Shown: positions 1 through 7,492 of the stretch, one piece after another
Layout of the letters: the number at the start of each line of letters is the position of its first letter
Numbering within the stretch: the stretch's first letter is position 1
NCBI GenBank assembly: GCA_017398145.1
Contig: JAFQHD010000225.1
Coordinates: 1 to 34,178, forward strand
Length of the DNA: 34,178 nt
Direction: 5' to 3'
DNA from: Clostridia bacterium
GTDB taxonomy: Bacteria; Bacillota; Clostridia; Oscillospirales; CAG-272
The notes under the pieces: model-generated
The model's database searches: none
What the model was told of the DNA's origin: nothing
What the model saw: the letters and a program-made list of their open reading frames with translations, nothing else
Translations under genes and position numbers: made by a program

Positions 1-1049
1 AGATCACGGAGCATATGCTCGAGGGGAGTGGTATATCCAAGCTCGGGATGGCTGTCGTGACGGTTAACACCCATAAGCTTGATAGGCTGACCGTTGACAA
101 GCATGATTCCCTTCTTGATCTCTACTTTACGTACACCGATATTCTGTTTGATGTATTCGTCACCGCATTTGAGGATAAGTGTATAGAGATAGGGGTCCTC
201 ACTTGACCAGAGGTTTACACTCTTGACAGCTATAGAAATGTTGTTATCCGTCTTTCCCTCTGCAACGGTATTCCCTGCCATATCATAAAGGAAATACTCA
301 ACCTCACAGGGTTCGGAAGTTTCGATCTTAACGTCTATTTTACCGTTCTTAAACTTGTTGTCCGGCTCAGCCTTGACAGAGTAGTCAACGATATGCTTCT
401 TTTCACGGACAAGCACGTAAACGTCACGGAATATACCCGACATTCTCCACTTGTCCTGATCCTCAAGATAACTGCAAGCACCCCACTTGAGAACAAGCAC
501 CTTAAAGGTATTTTTACCGGGGAGAAGGTAATCATTGATACGCATCTCGGTTGTGGTGTGAGCCGCCTGAGAATAAAGTGCAATATCGTCGTTTATCCAC
601 ATATAGAAGCAGGAATCCACACCCTCAAAGTTGATAAAGAGATCCTTGTCAAGTATCTCCTCACGGGTGAACTCAAAATCACGAACGTAAAGACCGCAGG
701 GAATATCGTCGGGAACGTGAGGGGGATCTACGGGGAAGGGGTAGTTGAAGTTGGTATACTGAGGCTTGTCGTAGTCACGCTCGGTATAGGTCTGCCAGCA
801 ACGGGGCACATCTATCTTGTCAAAGCCCTCGGTGGTGAACTTCTTTCCTCTGAAATCGTAGATATCCTGAATAGAGGAAAAATACTTAAAGTCCCACTCT
901 CCGCACATATCACGGTAGTACGCCGACTCGACACGCTCGCCCTTGATTGCGGCCTCCTCGGTATGATAGGGTATGTAATACGCTCTCGGCGCAACGGGAT
1001 TCATCTCAAGAACGTCAAGAGACTTATGGTAATCTGCAAAAAATTTCAT
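1..1049 (-). CDS. lacZ: Beta-galactosidase, GH2 family, N-terminal part (cut by window edge)
   Basis: About 349 N-terminal codons are present and the frame stays open to base 1, so the C-terminal catalytic part lies outside. The protein opens MKFFADYHKSLDVLEMNP and carries the GH2 sugar-binding layout: VPRCWQTY near residue 90, then YVRDFEFTREE, a jelly-roll region, DKWRMSGIFRDVYVL near residue 210, and GVNRHDSHPELGY close to the edge, which matches the GVNRHEHHP region of LacZ. The family hydrolyses terminal beta-galactosides; no signal peptide is visible, so it should act in the cytoplasm on imported sugar. The start is set by AGGAG about 12 bases upstream. It follows the ThuA-like gene on the same strand, but a terminator-like hairpin lies between them. 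Another GH2 specificity is possible because the active-site residues are not in view. Confidence 0.9.
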   Translation of the reverse strand, partial: MKFFADYHKSLDVLEMNPVAPRAYYIPYHTEEAAIKGERVESAYYRDMCGEWDFKYFSSIQDIYDFRGKKFTTEGFDKIDVPRCWQTYTERDYDKPQYTNFNYPFPVDPPHVPDDIPCGLYVRDFEFTREEILDKDLFINFEGVDSCFYMWINDDIALYSQAAHTTTEMRINDYLLPGKNTFKVLVLKWGACSYLEDQDKWRMSGIFRDVYVLVREKKHIVDYSVKAEPDNKFKNGKIDVKIETSEPCEVEYFLYDMAGNTVAEGKTDNNISIAVKSVNLWSSEDPYLYTLILKCGDEYIKQNIGVRKVEIKKGIMLVNGQPIKLMGVNRHDSHPELGYTTPLEHMLRD

Positions 1050-1076
1050 AGCGTATATATTGCTCCTTATTTTAAT

Positions 1077-1102
1077 AAAAGGCAGTTTTCAAACTGCCTT
1101 TT
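1077..1102 (-). terminator. Terminator-like hairpin between the ThuA gene and lacZ
   Basis: A 12-bp perfect stem, AAAAGGCAGTTT / AAACTGCCTTTT, has a 2-base loop sequence. Read on the minus strand it is followed by TTATTAAAATA and, within 30 bases, by the lacZ ribosome site. It fits a terminator of the ThuA gene or an attenuator in front of lacZ. Confidence 0.6.
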
Positions 1103-1118
1103 ATAAATTAATTGGTTA

Positions 1119-1185
1119 ATTTCTGCATCAAAATGCAGAAATTTTTCCTTCATTCTTCATTCTGCATTTTGCATTCTGCATTACT
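1119..1185. repeat. Iterated TTCTGCAT-type repeat tract
   Basis: A 10-bp inverted repeat (ATTTCTGCAT, loop caaa, ATGCAGAAAT, 1119-1142) is followed by several variants of TTCATTCTGCATTTTGCATTCTGCATT. A related tract is at 20437-20468 and a shorter one (atgcaaaatgcaaaat) just after 27842. These are non-coding and lie in intergenic spacers, so they look like a dispersed simple-sequence repeat family of this genome. Confidence 0.6.
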
Positions 1186-1198
1186 TCGATTAAGTTCC

Positions 1199-1948
1199 TT
1201 AATCGAAGTATTTAGGCTCCGCCATCTTAAGGAAGCCTTCGCCGGAATAGGGGCACTTGTTTATAACCTTAACGTCAGCAGGCTTAGCCCAACGTACGGC
1301 GTTGGTGATGATCTTCTGAACGTAAGGATTGTAGAAGGAACGGCAGTCCTCGTGACCGGGCTGGAAGTAGAAGATCTTACCGAGTCCGCGTGTCCAGGTA
1401 CAGCCGGAACGGAAGATGTTACCGTGCTCAAACCAACCGCCGAAGATAAGATCATCGGGCTTGGGAATGAAGAAGGGCTCGGAATAGAGCTCGTCACACT
1501 CAAGCTCAAACGCCTTCGGGATACCCTCGGCGATAGGATGTGTGGGACAAAGATTCCATACTACCTCCTTGATGCTCTCGCCCCACTCAAGGTTACCGGT
1601 ACAACCAAGGAGCTTGCGGAAGGGCTTGGAGTGATGTGCGGAGTGAAGGCCTATAAAGCCCATACCGCCGTTGTATACGCGATCTACTATCTTGTCAACA
1701 AGCTCGTCCTTAACCTCCCAGTGGAAGCCGTGACCCCACCAAAGAAGAACGTCGGTGTTGTTAAGAAGCTCATCGGGAAGACCCTGTTCTTCGTCGTCCA
1801 GACATACGATACGAACGTCCATATCGTCATTCTTGTCAAGAAATTCCTTGATTACGGCATGAATACCGTTAGGGTATGTATCCTTTGCACTGCCGTCGTG
1901 TCTCTCATGACGGAACTCGTGCCATACCGTTACTCTTATTTTATCCAT
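1199..1948 (-). CDS. ThuA-domain protein (trehalose-utilisation-like)
   Basis: The 249-residue protein starts MDKIRVTVWHEFRHER and is a single ThuA domain, a class-I-glutamine-amidotransferase-like fold. Recognisable blocks are DVLLWWGHGFHWEV (about 67-80), GMGFIGLHSAHHSKPFRKLLG (about 94-114, the usual G-LHS signature), HPIAEGIP, and the C-terminal GKIFYFQPGHE with SFYNPYVQKIITNAVRWA. ThuA proteins occur in sugar-use clusters and some act as sugar-modifying enzymes, but their chemistry is poorly defined. The start is supported by GGAGG seven bases upstream and a good promoter (1986-2014). The downstream neighbour is lacZ, so a role in disaccharide use is likely but inferred. Confidence 0.88.
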   Translation of the reverse strand: MDKIRVTVWHEFRHERHDGSAKDTYPNGIHAVIKEFLDKNDDMDVRIVCLDDEEQGLPDELLNNTDVLLWWGHGFHWEVKDELVDKIVDRVYNGGMGFIGLHSAHHSKPFRKLLGCTGNLEWGESIKEVVWNLCPTHPIAEGIPKAFELECDELYSEPFFIPKPDDLIFGGWFEHGNIFRSGCTWTRGLGKIFYFQPGHEDCRSFYNPYVQKIITNAVRWAKPADVKVINKCPYSGEGFLKMAEPKYFD

Positions 1949-1985
1949 TTTATATTTCCTCCGAAATAATTAATTTCTATCGTTA

Positions 1986-2014
1986 ATTATCTCATAAAAT
2001 AACAATAAAGTCAA
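1986..2014 (-). promoter_or_regulatory. Sigma-A-type promoter for the ThuA gene
   Basis: On the minus strand TTGACT (2014-2009), a 17-base spacer and GATAAT (1991-1986) lie about 37 bases before the ThuA start codon. Confidence 0.7.
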
Positions 2015-2026
2015 TACTTTATCCGC

Positions 2027-2055
2027 TTTACAATTTCATTTTTTTGTGTTAAAAT
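2027..2055 (+). promoter_or_regulatory. Sigma-A-type promoter for the pseudouridine synthase gene
   Basis: TTTACA (2027-2032), a 17-base spacer and TAAAAT (2050-2055) lie 26 bases before the ATG at 2082. Confidence 0.6.
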
Positions 2056-2081
2056 ATCTTATATTGTTTTTGGAGTGTGTT

Positions 2082-2780
2082 ATGCGATTAGATAAATTCT
2101 TATCCGAGACCAAGACCCATACCCGAAGCGAGGCAAGTAAGGCGGTAAAACGGGGAGATATTACGGTCAACGGCGTTGTGGCGACAAAACCGAATATGCC
2201 GGTAGAGACTACCGACACCATATCCGTAAGAGGCAGAGTGATAGAATACAGCGAATATAGATATATAATGCTCAATAAGCCTGAGGGCTACGTTTCGGCA
2301 ACGGATGATAAGTCTGCTCCCTACGTGACCCAGCTTTTAAGTGAAGAGCTGCAAAAATTCGATCTTTTCCCGGTGGGAAGGCTTGATAAATATACGGTAG
2401 GGCTTATGATACTCACCGATGACGGAAAGTTAGCTCACAATCTTCTCTCCCCCAAGCACCATGCCGAAAAGGTCTACCGCTTCCGCTGCGAAAAGCCGAT
2501 AGAGCGCACCGATGAGCTGGAGATGGGAGTGCATATAGAGGGCGGATATCTCACCAAGCCCTGTAAGGTCAAGGTTATTTCCGAATATGAGGCGGAGATA
2601 ACTCTCATCGAGGGTAAATATCACCAGATAAAGCAGATGCTCGGTGCCGTCGGCAATAAGGTTACCTACCTTGAAAGAATAAGGTTTGCGGATATGCCCC
2701 TTGACCCCTCTCTCAAACGGGGAGAGTGGCGTATGCTAACAGCTGATGAGATCAAAACATTACGGTCACAAAATAAGTAA
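2082..2780 (+). CDS. RsuA-family pseudouridine synthase
   Basis: The 232-residue protein converts a uridine in rRNA to pseudouridine. An N-terminal S4 RNA-binding domain (MRLDKFLSETKTHTRSEASKAV, about 1-50) is followed by the synthase domain with LNKPEGY (64-70) and the catalytic motif GRLDKYTVGLMILTDDG, giving catalytic Asp102. Most relatives read GRLD-[KR]-[DN]-T-x-G there, so Tyr104 is a slight deviation. The C-terminal EGKYHQIKQMLGAVG is the usual [KR]xHQVRRM-type segment. The ATG at 2082 is preferred over an upstream one at 2046 because TGGAGTG precedes it and homology begins exactly there. It is a lone gene ending in a shared terminator. Exact site (16S U516 or another) cannot be told. 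Confidence 0.9.
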   Translation: MRLDKFLSETKTHTRSEASKAVKRGDITVNGVVATKPNMPVETTDTISVRGRVIEYSEYRYIMLNKPEGYVSATDDKSAPYVTQLLSEELQKFDLFPVGRLDKYTVGLMILTDDGKLAHNLLSPKHHAEKVYRFRCEKPIERTDELEMGVHIEGGYLTKPCKVKVISEYEAEITLIEGKYHQIKQMLGAVGNKVTYLERIRFADMPLDPSLKRGEWRMLTADEIKTLRSQNK

Positions 2781-2804
2781 GGCTTTTGCCCACGGGCAAA
2801 AGCC
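2781..2804. terminator. Bidirectional intrinsic terminator
   Basis: The 11-bp stem GGCTTTTGCCC / GGGCAAAAGCC begins at the first base after the synthase stop codon and is followed by TTTG. It sits between two convergent genes and can serve both. Confidence 0.8.
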
Positions 2805-2809
2805 TTTGT

Positions 2810-4309
2810 TTATAATATACCGTATTTTTCGGCTATGGCAAGCGCCTTACTTTCATAGCTTCGGGGTGTTCCTCTGATGATAGAATAAGGATGCTGTGTA
2901 TCAATACTCAGATTGTCAAAAACGTCCTTTTCTTTAATCTCCGCTATGCGCTTTGCCAAGCTATGAAGATGTGTGGAAAAGAGAGCATACCCGCCCTTAT
3001 CTTTTATCATAGACAAGGCGGAAAATGCTATTTCGGCGGCTTCAATAGCACCTGTACCCGAAAAAAGCTCGTCCATTATAAACAGATCCTTTTCCCCGCA
3101 TTGATTTATCCTTTCCGAAAACCACTTGGCTTCATTTTCAAACCTTCCGTAGAGGTTATTTGCCTCAAAGCTTTCGGAAGCAAGGTACAAGTGAATATTA
3201 TTAAATGCAAACATTCTTGCTTCCCTTGCAAGCACGGGCAAACCAAGCTGGAACATAAGCTGTGATACAGCCACCGATTCAAGAAATACGCTTTTGCCCC
3301 CGCTGTTAGCACCTGTAAGCAGGTATATCCTGCCGTTTTCATCAAAAGTCAAAGAGTTTGGGACCGTTTCCGCTATAGATTTAGAGCAGGCTATCCTATA
3401 GTTATAGATGTCAGTCAGATGATATTCCTTTGATATCTCGGGTAAGCAGACAGGTAATCCCATCCTTTGGGCATTATCGAAAAACTTTAGGGCGCAAAGA
3501 TAAAAATTCAGCCCCTTTTTGAACTCGGAAAGCTCTCTGCGCACCGAAGACAGATATTCCATCGTGCTTTTGGCGATAGTCTTGAAATTTTTAGAAAGCA
3601 GCTTATCGAGTGCTCTGTTTAATCTGAAATTTACCGCCGACACCTCGTCAAGCTTTAATGCCTTTCCCATATCGGACAGCGGACACAGACATTCAAACTC
3701 CGAGGGCTCGTTAAAGGATGCCGAAAGCAGCTTGTCGATAAACCGCCCCGAACGGTAAGGAGTTGTATTTATCGACACCAATCCCATCTCTATGGTCTTA
3801 AGATTTACGTCAAGATTTATCCCCACGGTGACGCTTTTTATATTCCTTATATTGACCTTGGTCTGCTCTGCGTTTTTCTTCAGGAGCTTAAAGTACTCGC
3901 TTTCCTTTTCGTTTTTTATAAATTCAAAAAAGCTTTTCAGACCCTCTGCGTCAAATTTATAATACCTTAATTCCTCAAAGCTGTTTTCAATAAATGATAT
4001 ATAAGAATTTACGGCGCATACCGAGTTCAGCGCCGTTTCGTTTGAGCTGCTCGAAGCACCGATATTTGCCTGTTCAAAAGAATAAAATAGGTCGGTAAGA
4101 TTTGAGGATATCCTTTCAAGCGTTTCACGCAGACCTTTTTCCTCGCTGATATTTTTATATACCCGCTGTCTACCCGATATCACCTCTGTATCATCCGTAA
4201 AATAACAGGCAATATTCTCTCCGAAAAGCTTATCAAAGCCAAGCTGACAACAGATAAGCTCCACATCTTTTTTGGGCGGATCGTTATAGGTGAAAATTAT
4301 ATCAGTCAT
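2810..4309 (-). CDS. MutS-type ATPase domain protein without mismatch-recognition domain
   Basis: The 499-residue protein carries a C-terminal MutS family ATPase: Walker A GANSGGKS (333-340), Walker B LFIMDELFSGT (409-419), the MutS signature helix region with NNLYGRFENEAKW (about 385-397), and the H-loop STHLHSLA (445-452). The first 300 residues are alpha-helical and match the lever/core part only loosely; the mismatch-recognition domain I of MutS and the Smr nuclease and coiled clamp of MutS2 are not seen. It therefore resembles the stand-alone MutS-like ATPases of Firmicutes, whose role is unknown. Its start codon overlaps the stop of the small membrane-protein gene by four bases, so the two are translationally coupled and sit in one operon with an XRE regulator. 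Confidence 0.85.
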   Translation of the reverse strand: MTDIIFTYNDPPKKDVELICCQLGFDKLFGENIACYFTDDTEVISGRQRVYKNISEEKGLRETLERISSNLTDLFYSFEQANIGASSSSNETALNSVCAVNSYISFIENSFEELRYYKFDAEGLKSFFEFIKNEKESEYFKLLKKNAEQTKVNIRNIKSVTVGINLDVNLKTIEMGLVSINTTPYRSGRFIDKLLSASFNEPSEFECLCPLSDMGKALKLDEVSAVNFRLNRALDKLLSKNFKTIAKSTMEYLSSVRRELSEFKKGLNFYLCALKFFDNAQRMGLPVCLPEISKEYHLTDIYNYRIACSKSIAETVPNSLTFDENGRIYLLTGANSGGKSVFLESVAVSQLMFQLGLPVLAREARMFAFNNIHLYLASESFEANNLYGRFENEAKWFSERINQCGEKDLFIMDELFSGTGAIEAAEIAFSALSMIKDKGGYALFSTHLHSLAKRIAEIKEKDVFDNLSIDTQHPYSIIRGTPRSYESKALAIAEKYGIL

Positions 4310-4773
4310 ATTTTCTCTCCGAATATACTAACAACAAGATCAAATACCAATGGAAAAACCAAAAGATTTATAATGACAAGAGCTATAAGAGCAAGTAAAA
4401 TAATCAACAAAAATATCCGCGTACTGTAGCCCGCATCCTGCCATAACAAAAGCACCGATCTTTTAAGTCCCCGTTCATCGGTTGACCACCATCGGATATC
4501 GTCGGAAAGCATAACCAATGCCGAGAAAACAAGAGCATAAAACAAGGGCAAAACCATATGTAAAACAAGCATTATCGAATACAATATACCCATACGGCGC
4601 AGAATTATTTTATAGATCGGCAGTATCCTGTAGCCTATACTTCTATCTTTTGATCTTCTGATCTTAAGATAGTTTCCCGTTCTTCCCGCGCCGAAATATC
4701 CCGAAAATATCTGATATACAGCCGCCGAAAGAACGATAGCCATAAAAACATATATCAAATATTTTATAAGCAT
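4306..4773 (-). CDS. Small membrane protein of unknown function
   Basis: The 155-residue protein has hydrophobic segments at about 4-26, 63-90 and 119-148, with a basic cytoplasmic-looking loop (LKIRRSKDRSIGYR) between the first two. No family was recognised. It is sandwiched between an XRE regulator (1 base upstream) and the MutS-like ATPase (4-base overlap), so all three are almost certainly co-transcribed. The mixture suggests a membrane-linked ATPase unit, but this is inference from context only. Confidence 0.75.
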   Translation of the reverse strand: MLIKYLIYVFMAIVLSAAVYQIFSGYFGAGRTGNYLKIRRSKDRSIGYRILPIYKIILRRMGILYSIMLVLHMVLPLFYALVFSALVMLSDDIRWWSTDERGLKRSVLLLWQDAGYSTRIFLLIILLALIALVIINLLVFPLVFDLVVSIFGEKI

Positions 4774-4774
4774 C

Positions 4775-5836
4775 TTACATATTGAAATATCGGATATATC
4801 TATGCTTCAATTCTGTTGTTTTTTCTTTAAGCTCGACAAATAGATCTTCTTTTTCCATAAGCTCAAGAATTCTTTTGGCTTCTGTAAACAAACCGTCTAT
4901 TCTTACAGTTTCGTAATTCTTGACCGCAAATAAAAGTTCGGATGTATCCATACCTTCATATCTGTTCAAATGTCTTTCTATAGTCACGAAAAGTTTTTCG
5001 ATATATTTTTCGTATTCCTTATCATTACGCTGCTTCAAAAGCAAGGCGATCTGATAGTAGTTTCCGAGTAAAGGAATCTCATACTGTCCTGCATATTTTC
5101 CTTCTGTCACCGTCTCGATAATATCTACAGCTTTTTTGTAATAATAAAGCTTTTCTTCGGGTAACATTTCGGGAGTAATTAGATTTAATATTGAATCGGT
5201 CAGTACTCCTAATGAAAATGCAACTGTTGACAATTCCCGATTTTTGAGAGCTTCTCCCGACAGTATGTATTTGAACAACCGTTCCTTTCCGTTACACATT
5301 CGAGGAAGTTTTTTGTGGTATTCATTTAATTTATCAAAATCTTTTTTGTCTCCCGCTTGTCCAAGGATCTCGACCATATTAAAATGTATAGAATCAAGAA
5401 GGTCGGAATCTTTACAATGTACCTCGGCATAATCGGTCAAAATAAGCAGTTGGGCTATTACCTCACCTTCAAATGCTCTGTTTTCCAGCACTTTAGACAT
5501 TAGTATGATATAGTGAGAATATACATCCGGAAATCGTTCGATCTGTTCTAACCAAAAGTGATATTCGTTTTCCCAATCGGGGTTATCTGCGAAATCCTTC
5601 AGCTTTTTTCCTATCTCTCTGTGATGCTTCATTGTGAATATATTTTTCATTCCAAAAAGACTGTCAATGGTACAATCGTAAAGCTCCGCTATTTTGGGCA
5701 GCAAGGAAATATCGGGAGACAAAAGACCTCTCTCCCACTTTGAAACGGTTTGGGAGGATATACCGAGGTTTTGAGAGACCTCTTCCTGTGTCATATTGTT
5801 GGATAGTCTCAGTTCTCTTAATTTTTCATTTAACAT
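4775..5836 (-). CDS. XRE-family transcriptional regulator with long C-terminal helical domain
   Basis: The 353-residue protein opens with a Cro/CI-type helix-turn-helix (LRELRLSNNMTQEEVSQNLG ... SSQTVSKWERGLLSPD, residues 7-43) followed by AELYDCTIDSLFG, the standard end of this domain. The remaining about 290 residues are charged and helical, of the TPR-like ligand- or peptide-sensing sort often attached to XRE proteins in Clostridia. The start is set by GAGGTGATCGT before the ATG. It heads an operon with a membrane protein and a MutS-like ATPase and is transcribed away from a DUF234-type ATPase gene; it may regulate either or both. Ligand and targets are unknown. Confidence 0.88.
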   Translation of the reverse strand: MLNEKLRELRLSNNMTQEEVSQNLGISSQTVSKWERGLLSPDISLLPKIAELYDCTIDSLFGMKNIFTMKHHREIGKKLKDFADNPDWENEYHFWLEQIERFPDVYSHYIILMSKVLENRAFEGEVIAQLLILTDYAEVHCKDSDLLDSIHFNMVEILGQAGDKKDFDKLNEYHKKLPRMCNGKERLFKYILSGEALKNRELSTVAFSLGVLTDSILNLITPEMLPEEKLYYYKKAVDIIETVTEGKYAGQYEIPLLGNYYQIALLLKQRNDKEYEKYIEKLFVTIERHLNRYEGMDTSELLFAVKNYETVRIDGLFTEAKRILELMEKEDLFVELKEKTTELKHRYIRYFNM

Positions 5837-5853
5837 ACGATCACCTCAAATAG

Positions 5854-5882
5854 AGTTTATCATAAAGCAATATAGTTGTAAA
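5854..5882 (-). promoter_or_regulatory. Promoter of the XRE operon
   Basis: On the minus strand TTTACA, 17 bases, then TAAACT preceded by TG (extended -10) lie 18 bases before the XRE start codon. Confidence 0.6.
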
Positions 5883-5944
5883 CAGACAATAGAGTGAGAT
5901 AAATTGTCCAAAATGTATCAGTTAAATAATTATCATCAAAACTC

Positions 5945-5973
5945 TTGATTTTTTATGCGAAATGGTATATAAT
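5945..5973 (+). promoter_or_regulatory. Promoter of the DUF234-type ATPase gene
   Basis: TTGATT (5945-5950), 17 bases, TATAAT (5968-5973). The start of transcription would fall at the edge of the inverted repeat at 5980-6006. Confidence 0.7.
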
Positions 5974-5979
5974 ATTTTC

Positions 5980-6006
5980 AAATCTCGATTTAGTAAATCG
6001 TGATTT
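5980..6006. promoter_or_regulatory. Inverted repeat, putative operator
   Basis: AAATCTCGATTT, three bases, AAATCGTGATTT: a 12-bp inverted repeat with one mismatch, directly downstream of the -10 box and 20 bases before the start codon. Position fits a repressor site or an mRNA leader hairpin just upstream of the ribosome site. Confidence 0.5.
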
Positions 6007-6025
6007 GAGAAACGGAGGTGCTGTT

Positions 6026-7480
6026 ATGTTCATAGGCAGAGAGGCTGAATTGAAATTCCTCAACGACAGATATAATGATACGTCGGGACAGCTTATCGTC
6101 CTTTACGGCAGACGCCGTATCGGAAAAACAGAGACCCTGAGAGAATTTTGCAAGGATAAGCCTCACGTATTTTATTCCTGCACACAAAGTCCGGATAGAG
6201 TCCAGCTTTTAAAATTTTCAACACAGCTTTTGAGAGAAAATATTCCCGCAAGTAAATATATAAACGAGTTTGCGGATTGGGAAAGTGCGTTCAGAGCAAT
6301 GCTCGAGCTACCCTACAAAAGCAGTAAAAAACTCATAGTAATAGACGAGTTCCCATATATGTGTAAGGGTAACAAGGAAATCCCCTCCATACTGCAAAAT
6401 TTATGGGATTCAATTCTGAAGGACAGCAATATTATGCTTATACTCTGCGGAAGCTCTATGAGCTTTGTGGAAAAGGAGCTGTTGTCAGAAAAAAATCCTC
6501 TCTACGGCAGAGCGACCGGTATATATAAAATGTCGGAAATGGGTTTTTATGATGCCGTTAAATTCTTCCCCGATTATTCGGAGCGAGACAAAATACTTGC
6601 CTACTGTGTGCTGGGAGGAATTCCCCATTATCTCAGGCAGTTTGACCCCGACATTTCACTTGAAGCAAATATAAAAAAGAATATACTGACCAAGGGTTGT
6701 GTTCTCTACAGTGAGGTGGAATTTCTTCTGCACCAGGAATTAAGAGAGACTCCTATATATAATTCCATAATTGAAGCTGTAGCTCTGGGAAATACAAGAC
6801 TCAACGACATAAGTCAAAAATCACTTATCGACGACACGTCAAAAACCAGCGTATATTTGCGAAATCTTATCGAATTAGGCATTATAGAAAGAGAGTTTTC
6901 TGTTGATACAAAAACAAAGGAAAAGGCAAACTCGAACAGAGGAACCTATAAGCTGACCGATAATTTTTTCAGATTCTGGTATACATTTGGATTTTCTAAT
7001 TATTCACAGCTCGAAGACGGAGATGTTGACGGAGTCTATGAATACGCCGTCAAGCCTACAATGCAAAATTTCGCTTCCTTAGTTTTTGAGGATATATGCA
7101 AGGATTTTGTTAAGGAGCTTCAAAAGAAAAACCGTTTACCCTTCCGATATGCCAAAATCGGACGTTGGACAGGCAAGACAACTGTACGTGATATAAACGA
7201 TCCTATAAAAGTAAGAAGTGCTGAAAGCGAAATAGATATCCTCTGTATCAGCCGTAACAACACAGAATATCTTATAGGTGAATGCAAGTTTAAAAATGCT
7301 CCCTTCGCATATTCCGAATACCTTGATACGAAAGCGAAGCTCTCCGAACTCAAGAACAAGGCAAAGTTATATTATGCATTATTCTCAATATCCGGATTTG
7401 ATGAAAAAATAACCAAAGAAAGCAAAGAAAATGCCGACCTTTTGCTTTTCGATCTTTACGACATAGTGAACCTACAATGA
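6026..7480 (+). CDS. AAA-type ATPase with C-terminal DUF234 nuclease-like domain
   Basis: The 484-residue protein begins MFIGREAELKFL, the typical start of the archaeal-ATPase family (COG1672). Walker A is LYGRRRIGKTET (about 22-33) and Walker B is KKLIVIDEFPYM (about 101-112), with a sensor-like LILCGSSMSFVEKELLS. The middle carries a winged-helix segment (ETPIYNSIIEAVALGNTRLNDIS), and the C-terminal DUF234 part has ESEIDILCIS ... YLIGECKFKNAP, an E/D-x-D ... E-x-K pattern like a PD-(D/E)xK nuclease core. Biological role of the family is unknown; mobile-DNA, defence or DNA-repair links have been guessed. The ATG at 6026 follows GGAGGTG; an upstream in-frame ATG lies inside the promoter. Tex follows after 12 bases and is probably co-transcribed. 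Confidence 0.87.
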   Translation: MFIGREAELKFLNDRYNDTSGQLIVLYGRRRIGKTETLREFCKDKPHVFYSCTQSPDRVQLLKFSTQLLRENIPASKYINEFADWESAFRAMLELPYKSSKKLIVIDEFPYMCKGNKEIPSILQNLWDSILKDSNIMLILCGSSMSFVEKELLSEKNPLYGRATGIYKMSEMGFYDAVKFFPDYSERDKILAYCVLGGIPHYLRQFDPDISLEANIKKNILTKGCVLYSEVEFLLHQELRETPIYNSIIEAVALGNTRLNDISQKSLIDDTSKTSVYLRNLIELGIIEREFSVDTKTKEKANSNRGTYKLTDNFFRFWYTFGFSNYSQLEDGDVDGVYEYAVKPTMQNFASLVFEDICKDFVKELQKKNRLPFRYAKIGRWTGKTTVRDINDPIKVRSAESEIDILCISRNNTEYLIGECKFKNAPFAYSEYLDTKAKLSELKNKAKLYYALFSISGFDEKITKESKENADLLLFDLYDIVNLQ

Positions 7481-7492
7481 AAGGATAAATAA

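Noticed and set aside
393..1106. Open frame of 237 codons on the plus strand opposite lacZ
   Set aside because: lacZ shows clear GH2 similarity on the other strand; this frame is a shadow produced by its codon use and lacks a ribosome site.
1112..1969. 285-codon plus-strand frame opposite the ThuA gene
   Set aside because: It begins in the repeat tract and mirrors the ThuA frame; no recognisable protein features.
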